NCBI GenBank assembly: GCA_037974335.1
Contig: CM075760.1
Span: 57,875,812 to 57,939,811, forward strand
Source of the DNA: Prionace glauca
Taxonomy: Eukaryota; Chordata; Chondrichthyes; Carcharhiniformes; Carcharhinidae
Length of the DNA stretch: 64,000 nt
Direction: 5' to 3'
Shown: piece by piece, positions 59,266 to 64,000 of the stretch
Layout of the letters: each line of letters begins with the position of its first letter
Position numbering within the stretch: the first letter of the stretch is position 1
Made by a program: the position numbers and the translations under genes
Notes under the pieces: model-generated
What the model was told of the DNA's origin: nothing
The model's input: the letters and a program-made list of their open reading frames with translations, nothing else
Database searches by the model: none

Positions 59266-59405
59266 GTGAGATGATTCAATTCACTCACATTTCAAACTGG
59301 CAGAATGGGTTTGAAAAATCTCTCAATGTTTCACTGATTAAACACTCGAACACTATTGTCCCGCATCATAAACATCTGCTTCAATATTTTCTTTTTCTTT
59401 TACAG

Positions 59406-59414
59406 ATCAAATGA
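59406..59414 (+). CDS. IGHM: IgM transmembrane exon 2 (last codons)
   Basis: After acceptor CTTTTACAG the frame reads ATC AAA TGA, ending the protein in ...VKIK. Very short cytoplasmic tail, as in other membrane IgM. The remainder to about 59,880 is 3' UTR. Confidence 0.88.
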   Translation: MK

Positions 59415-59855
59415 CGGGTTGAACTTTGGACGCTGAAGATTTCCCTCAGCTGATTATCAAGATCTGTGTATGGTTCAACTGCAATCTCAGCTCTCGGTGA
59501 CTGTATCAGTAAAATTCTCCCAGCTTATCATTCTGAATCTGTAACTGAGGCTACCTTAGGTTTTATTTCAGTTTTCAGTGTAAATTGTATGAGGCATTTT
59601 TGTTATAATGTAACTGTGGTTAATAGTTTCCCAGAGTTCAAATTTCATTTATAAATAAGAAACTTGTTTTGTTTCTTATTCACATTTGTTAATTCCTCTT
59701 CCTATTAATGTCCTGTTTTCTATTTCTGGTGTATGTAATAGATGTACAAATATTGACGGATTCCCTGTCTATGTGTTCTATTTTCAATGCAAAGTTCGAT
59801 CATTATCTTCACTTTTCTAACTTAAAAAAAAGTTGTAAAATCTCTGAATTTTTAA

Positions 59856-59861
59856 AATAAA
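59856..59861 (+). promoter_or_regulatory. Membrane-form poly(A) signal
   Basis: AATAAA about 440 nt downstream of the membrane stop codon. No better hexamer was noticed between. Confidence 0.8.
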
Positions 59862-60266
59862 CATTGAATAAGAATTTAACCATCTCTGGCTTGGCTTAAT
59901 TCCGTTCTCTAAAGCCCATCAACTCCGCTCCATTTCCCTATTACAAGGTTTCCCCCACCACCGCAACCCGCGCCCCACCACCCCAACCACCACCCCACAC
60001 GCCCCCCCGCTCCACCCACCCCTTTCCCAGACAGGCATGTCCCCCAAGTCATGTACGGGATGTAGCTGCTCATCAGGGGGAGAGAGGGTGCCCCTAGACT
60101 GGCTAAATCTAAGGGTCAGGGACAAAAGGGGGCTGCTGGGAGGAGGAAGGGGGGTGAGGAGAGGAGGCCTCAGCCTCTTAACCTGCATAACAGGTTTGAG
60201 GTTCTTGCTTCCAGTCTGGAAGAGGACGAGGCAAGAGAGGTTGGGGAGCAAACTGCACACGGTACA

Positions 60267-60815
60267 GTGATGCAGCAGGACATAGGCAAAGAGAAGGGGA
60301 AAAGGAACGTAGTAGTGATTGGGGATAGTGGGGTGAAGGGTATTGACACTGTCCTTTGTCACAATGACAAAGTGCACAGAAGGGTGTGTTGTCTGCCTGG
60401 TGCTCGGGTACAGGATGTCGCAGCTGGGCTGCAGAGGAATCTGGAGTGGGAGGGTGAGAACCCGGTCGTTGTAGTACATGTGGGTGCCGGCGACGTAGGC
60501 GAAATGCGGACTGAGGATCTGGGAAGGGAGTATGAGAAGCTGGGAATGGAATTAAAAAGTAGAACCGACAAGGTGGTTATCTCTGGGCTACTGCCTGAAC
60601 CGAGGGCAGACGGGTGTAGGGTTGATAGGATAAAGGAAGTAAATGGGTGGCTCAGGGATTGGTGTGGGAGGAATGGGTTCGAATTTATGGGGCATTGGCA
60701 CCAGTATTGGGGTAGGTGGGACCTGTTCGGGCAGGATGGGGTTGGTCTGAATCATGCTGGGACCAGAGTGCTGGCGAATCGAGTAAAGAGGACTGTAGAC
60801 AAGGCTTTAAACTAA
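60267..60815 (+). CDS. LINE ORF1, SGNH/GDSL esterase-like
   Basis: 182 residues. NVVVIGDSGVKGID carries the GDS nucleophile block. VVVVHVGAGDV corresponds to the GxND block, with Ala-Gly where Thr-Asn is usual. DGVGLNHAGTRVLANRV is the C-terminal DxxH block, with Asn-His in the usual place. CR1-type elements are known for an esterase in ORF1. The same frame is open upstream to 60,066 (including PQPLNLHNRFEVLASSLEED), but an ATG with a Cys-rich start (MSPKSCTGCSC, 60,037) is in another frame, so the N terminus is probably shortened or shifted. Confidence 0.85.
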   Translation: MMQQDIGKEKGKRNVVVIGDSGVKGIDTVLCHNDKVHRRVCCLPGARVQDVAAGLQRNLEWEGENPVVVVHVGAGDVGEMRTEDLGREYEKLGMELKSRTDKVVISGLLPEPRADGCRVDRIKEVNGWLRDWCGRNGFEFMGHWHQYWGRWDLFGQDGVGLNHAGTRVLANRVKRTVDKALN

Positions 60816-60850
60816 TTAGGGGGGGGGAGGGTGCGAGGGTAGGTGACGCT

Positions 60851-63760
60851 ATGAGGTCTAAAGTTAAGGATAGGGTACAGGTAAGGGAAGAGGCAAAGGA
60901 TGTCCCAATTGGTGGCGTTACGGCAAGTAGGGTCCAGGTGAAGGCTGGGATGAAAGCGCTTTATCTGAACGCACGAAGCATTCGTAATAAAGTGGATGAG
61001 CTGATGGCGCAGATCGACACAAATGGATACGATCTGGTGGCCATTACAGAGACGTGGCTGCAAGGTGACAGGGACTGGGAGATGAATGTACAGGATTATC
61101 AAGTGTTCAGGAAGGATAGGCAGGAGGAAAGAGGGGGTGGAGTAGCTCTGCTGATTAAGGATAGTATCAAGGTGGTAGCAAGGGATGATATCGGAGCCAA
61201 GGAGCAGAAAGTGGAATCGTTGTGGGTGGAGATTAGGAACAGAAAAGGGAGGAAGACGCTAGTGGGTGTCGTCTATAGGCCCCCGAATAATGATCTGGAG
61301 GTGGGGCGGGCTGTTAACGCGCAAATAAGTGCAGCGTGCAGGAATGGGACGGCAGTAGTTATGGGAGATTTCAATCTGCATATTGATTGGTCGACCCATG
61401 TTGGACGAGGTGGGCTCGAGGAGGAGTTCTTGGAATGCTGCCGGGATAATTTCCTTGAACAGTGTGTGTTGGAGCCGACGAGGGAGCGAGCTATCTTGGA
61501 TCTGGTGCTATGTAATGAGGCGGGTAGAATTAGGGACCTTGCGGTGAAGGATCCTCTTGGAGAGAGTGATCATTGTATGGTGGAGTTTCTGGTGCAGATG
61601 GAGGAGGAGAAAGTGGGTTCCCAGACACGCGTCCTTTGTTTGAATAGAGGGGAGTATGGTAGGATGAGAGAAGAATTGGCGAATGTGGACTGGGGGAACG
61701 CGTTGGAAGGTAGGTCTGCTGAGGAGCAGTGGAGGATCTTTAAGGAGATCTTTCTTGGTGCTCAGCAGAAATTTAATCCGATGGTTAAAAAGGACAGTAG
61801 GAGGAGAGGTAATAAGCCGTGGATAACGAAGGAGGTGAAGGAAAGTGTTAAATTAAAAGCGGAGGAGTTTAGAGTAGCTAAGAGCAGTGGGCGAGAAGAG
61901 GATTGGGAAAGGTTTAAATGTCAACAAAGATTGACAAAGAAATTGATAAAGGAGGGTAGGAGAAGCTATGAGGCTGGGCTAGCACTTAATATAAAAAAGG
62001 ATAGCAAGAGTTTTTATAAATATATAAAAAGGAAGAGGCTGGCTAGGATAAACGTTGGTCCTTTAGAGGATGAGAAAGGGGAGCTAGTGGTAGGGGATAG
62101 GGATATGGCTAAGGTCTTGAATAACTTCTTTGTTTCTGTCTTCACGGAGGAGGACGTGAATAATTTGCCGGGTGTTAGCGATGGAAAGGTGGTAGGAATG
62201 GAGGGTCTTAATGACATTACTGTTACTAGAGAGGTGGTGCTCGACAGACTGGAGGGGCTGATTGTGGACAAGTCCCCAGGACCGGATGGAATGCATCCGA
62301 GGGTTCTGAAAGAAATGGCGGAGGTGATAGTGGATGCCTTGGTGGTTATTTTCCAGACGTCGCTGGATTCCGGGGAAGTGTCGGAAGATTGGAAAACGGC
62401 TAATGTTACGCCGTTGTTTAAGAAGGGTGGCAGGCAAAAGGCGGGGAATTATAGGCCGGTTAGTTTAACGTCTGTGGTAGGTAAAATGTTAGAAACCGTC
62501 ATTAAGGAGGAAATAGCGAGGCATCTTGAGGGGAATTGCTTGATAGGGCGGACGCAACACGGTTTCATTAAAGGGAAGTCGTGTCTGACAAATTTACTGG
62601 AGTTCTATGAGGATGTGTCTAGGGCAGTGGATGGAGGAGAGCCGGTGGATGTGGTCTTTCTGGATTTTCAGAAGGCGTTTGACAAGGTACCTCACAAGAG
62701 GTTATTGCAGAAGGTCAGGGGACATGGAGTTGGGGGTAGGGTGTTAGCGTGGATAGAGGATTGGTTGTCAAATAGGAGGCAGAGAGTGGGGGTTAATGGA
62801 TGCTATTCGGATTGGCGGTTGGTGACTAGTGGGGTGCCCCAGGGGTCGGTGCTGGGGCCTCAGCTATTTACCATTTATATAGATGATCTGGAGGAGGGAA
62901 CCGAGTGCAGGGTGTCGAAATTTGCTGATGACACCAAGATTGGGGGAAAGGCAAATTGTGCGGAGGGTGTGGAGAGTCTGCAGAAGGATTTAGATAGGCT
63001 GGGCGAATGGGCCAGGAAATGGCAAATGGAATTTAATGTTGGCAAGTGTGAGGTGGTCCACTTTGGTAGGAGGAATGGTAGGAAGGACTATTACTTACGG
63101 GGCGAAAAACTGCAGCAGGCGACGGTGCAGAGGGACCTCGGGATCCTTGTGCATGAGTCGCAAAAACCCAGCTTGCAGGTGCAGCAGGTGGTCAGGAAGG
63201 CGAATGGGATGCTGGCCTTCATAGCGAGGGGGATTGAATATAAAAGTAGGGAGGTCTTGCTGCAGCTGTATAGGGCATTGGTGAGGCCGCAGCTGGAGTA
63301 CTGTGTGCAGTTTTGGGCGCCGCACCTGCGCAAGGATGTTTTGGCCCTGGAGGGAGTGCAGAGGAGGTTTACTCGGCTGATACCGGAGTTGAGGGGATTG
63401 AGCTATGAGGAGAGGCTGAATAAACTAGGCTTGTACTCGTTAGAGTTTAGAAGAATGAGGGGAGATCTCATTGAGACGTATAAGATGGTGAATGGGATGG
63501 ATAGGATAGAGGTGGAGAGACTGTTCCCGCTCAAAAAAGACAGTAGGACTAGGGGGCACAGCCTCAAGATAAAGGGGGGGCGGTTTAGAACAGAGTTGAG
63601 GAGGAACTTCTTCACTCAAAGGGTGGTGAATCTCTGGAATTCTCTGCCCGTTGAAGTGGTGGAGGCTGCCTCGCTAAATATTTTTAAGAAACGGGTTGAT
63701 GGGTTTTTGATAAGAGAAGGGATTAAGGGTTATGGGGAGAGGGCGGGAAGGTGGAGCTGA
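60851..63760 (+). CDS. LINE ORF2, AP endonuclease plus reverse transcriptase
   Basis: About 969 residues from the ATG at 60,851, chosen because it follows the ORF1 stop by 35 bp (the open frame itself extends back to 60,716). Endonuclease blocks: LNARSIRNK, ITETWL, GGGVALLI, VVYRPPN, GDFNLHIDW, SDHCMVEF. RT blocks: KSPGPDG, NVTPLFKKG, NYRPVSLTS, TQHGFIKGKSCL, FLDFQKAFDKVPH, VPQGSVLGP and the catalytic FADD. The C-terminal region has [16 protein letters not shown] and GYGERAGRWS*. No stop or frameshift was seen, so it may be recently active. Confidence 0.92.
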   Translation: MRSKVKDRVQVREEAKDVPIGGVTASRVQVKAGMKALYLNARSIRNKVDELMAQIDTNGYDLVAITETWLQGDRDWEMNVQDYQVFRKDRQEERGGGVALLIKDSIKVVARDDIGAKEQKVESLWVEIRNRKGRKTLVGVVYRPPNNDLEVGRAVNAQISAACRNGTAVVMGDFNLHIDWSTHVGRGGLEEEFLECCRDNFLEQCVLEPTRERAILDLVLCNEAGRIRDLAVKDPLGESDHCMVEFLVQMEEEKVGSQTRVLCLNRGEYGRMREELANVDWGNALEGRSAEEQWRIFKEIFLGAQQKFNPMVKKDSRRRGNKPWITKEVKESVKLKAEEFRVAKSSGREEDWERFKCQQRLTKKLIKEGRRSYEAGLALNIKKDSKSFYKYIKRKRLARINVGPLEDEKGELVVGDRDMAKVLNNFFVSVFTEEDVNNLPGVSDGKVVGMEGLNDITVTREVVLDRLEGLIVDKSPGPDGMHPRVLKEMAEVIVDALVVIFQTSLDSGEVSEDWKTANVTPLFKKGGRQKAGNYRPVSLTSVVGKMLETVIKEEIARHLEGNCLIGRTQHGFIKGKSCLTNLLEFYEDVSRAVDGGEPVDVVFLDFQKAFDKVPHKRLLQKVRGHGVGGRVLAWIEDWLSNRRQRVGVNGCYSDWRLVTSGVPQGSVLGPQLFTIYIDDLEEGTECRVSKFADDTKIGGKANCAEGVESLQKDLDRLGEWARKWQMEFNVGKCEVVHFGRRNGRKDYYLRGEKLQQATVQRDLGILVHESQKPSLQVQQVVRKANGMLAFIARGIEYKSREVLLQLYRALVRPQLEYCVQFWAPHLRKDVLALEGVQRRFTRLIPELRGLSYEERLNKLGLYSLEFRRMRGDLIETYKMVNGMDRIEVERLFPLKKDSRTRGHSLKIKGGRFRTELRRNFFTQRVVNLWNSLPVEVVEAASLNIFKKRVDGFLIREGIKGYGERAGRWS

Positions 63761-63870
63761 GTCACGACAGATCAGCCATGATCTTATTGAATGGCGGGGC
63801 AGGCTCGAAGGGCCAGATGGCCTACTCCTGCTCCTATTTCTTATGTTCTTATGTTCTTATGTTCTTATGA

Positions 63871-64000
63871 GTCAGTGCGCCACCCGGTGATCCACCCGTG
63901 TAAAAACACCTTCATCTCCGCCTTTTTATGATAAAATCCAGAGTCAGAATGAATGAACAAAGAGGAGACATCGGTGGTTTCATTCATAAACTAGTCCGTC
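63871..64000. other. LINE 3' flank
   Basis: Nothing recognised in the last 130 bp. Confidence 0.4.

Larger units (their letters stand above)
38923..59861 (+). other. Complete germline IgM heavy-chain cluster
   Basis: One V, two D, one J and one set of Cmu exons on the same strand, about 20.9 kb. This is the multi-cluster arrangement of cartilaginous fish. Coding ends are spaced regularly (V-D1 404 bp, D1-D2 378 bp, D2-J 392 bp). All exon phases agree from leader to stop. The JH-CH1 intron is 11.4 kb; other introns are 209 (CH1-CH2), 896 (CH2-CH3), 1,982 (CH3-CH4), 2,704 (CH4-TM1) and 140 bp (TM1-TM2). Confidence 0.92.
59940..63870 (+). mobile_element. Nearly full-length CR1-like LINE
   Basis: 5' C-rich leader, ORF1 with an esterase-like domain, ORF2 with endonuclease and RT, and a 3' UTR ending in 'cagatggcctactcctgctcc' and three ATGTTCTT-type repeats. 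The 5' edge is approximate. Same strand as IgM, starting roughly 80 bp beyond its last poly(A) signal. Confidence 0.93.

Noticed and set aside
59466-59654. 62-codon open frame after the membrane exon
   Set aside because: Lies in the IgM membrane 3' UTR with no supporting signal.
1-64000. LTR-bearing or envelope-bearing elements
   Set aside because: No paired long terminal repeats, primer-binding site or capsid/protease/envelope-like frames were noticed; all RT matches are of the LINE (CR1/L2-like) type.

Overview
Vertebrate nuclear DNA, almost certainly from a cartilaginous fish (shark or other elasmobranch). Three things point there. There is a compact germline immunoglobulin heavy-chain cluster of the VH-D1-D2-JH-Cmu type. 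There are many tRNA-derived SINEs with the head and tail of elasmobranch HE1-like elements. There are many CR1/L2-like LINE fragments. Prokaryotic features (operons, CRISPR) are absent.

Layout. 0-10.2 kb: a tRNA-Phe gene, a tRNA-Glu gene, a decayed tRNA-Glu, and one apparently intact two-exon class A GPCR of the GPR139-like family (3,198-4,756). About 700 bp of the flank upstream of the GPCR recurs near 9.45-10.15 kb without a receptor. 10.9-12.9 kb: a minisatellite of about 24 x 84 bp. 13-27 kb: a graveyard of SINEs and LINEs, including one LINE split by a local duplication (22.3-25.5 kb). 27.5-30.7 kb: a diverged duplicate of the flank and VH exon of the functional Ig cluster, ending in a VH pseudogene. 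31-36 kb: more decayed repeats. 36.7-38.9 kb: the matching flank and promoter of the working VH.

38.9-59.9 kb: one complete unrearranged IgM heavy-chain cluster on the + strand. It has a leader, VH with a 23-RSS, D1 (12/22-23), D2 (12/12) and JH (23-RSS), an 11.4-kb J-C intron, CH1-CH4, a secreted tailpiece with its own poly(A) signals, two membrane exons and a distal poly(A) signal. The segments sit about 380-400 bp apart. The 12/23 rule permits V-D1-D2-J or V-D2-J but forbids V-J and D1-J. The J-C intron holds AT-rich higher-order tandem repeats (40.7-45.9 kb), CA/CTCA-rich satellites (46.9-50.3 kb) and then a G-rich, AGCT-containing purine block (50.3-51.15 kb) about 1 kb before CH1. That is the position of a mammalian switch region, and it is the most interesting candidate element here.

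59.9-63.9 kb: a nearly full-length CR1-like LINE whose ORF2 (AP endonuclease plus reverse transcriptase) looks intact. It starts roughly 80 bp past the membrane poly(A) signal. Host coding content is therefore two genes (GPCR and IgM heavy chain), one VH pseudogene and tRNA loci. Most of the rest is repeats.
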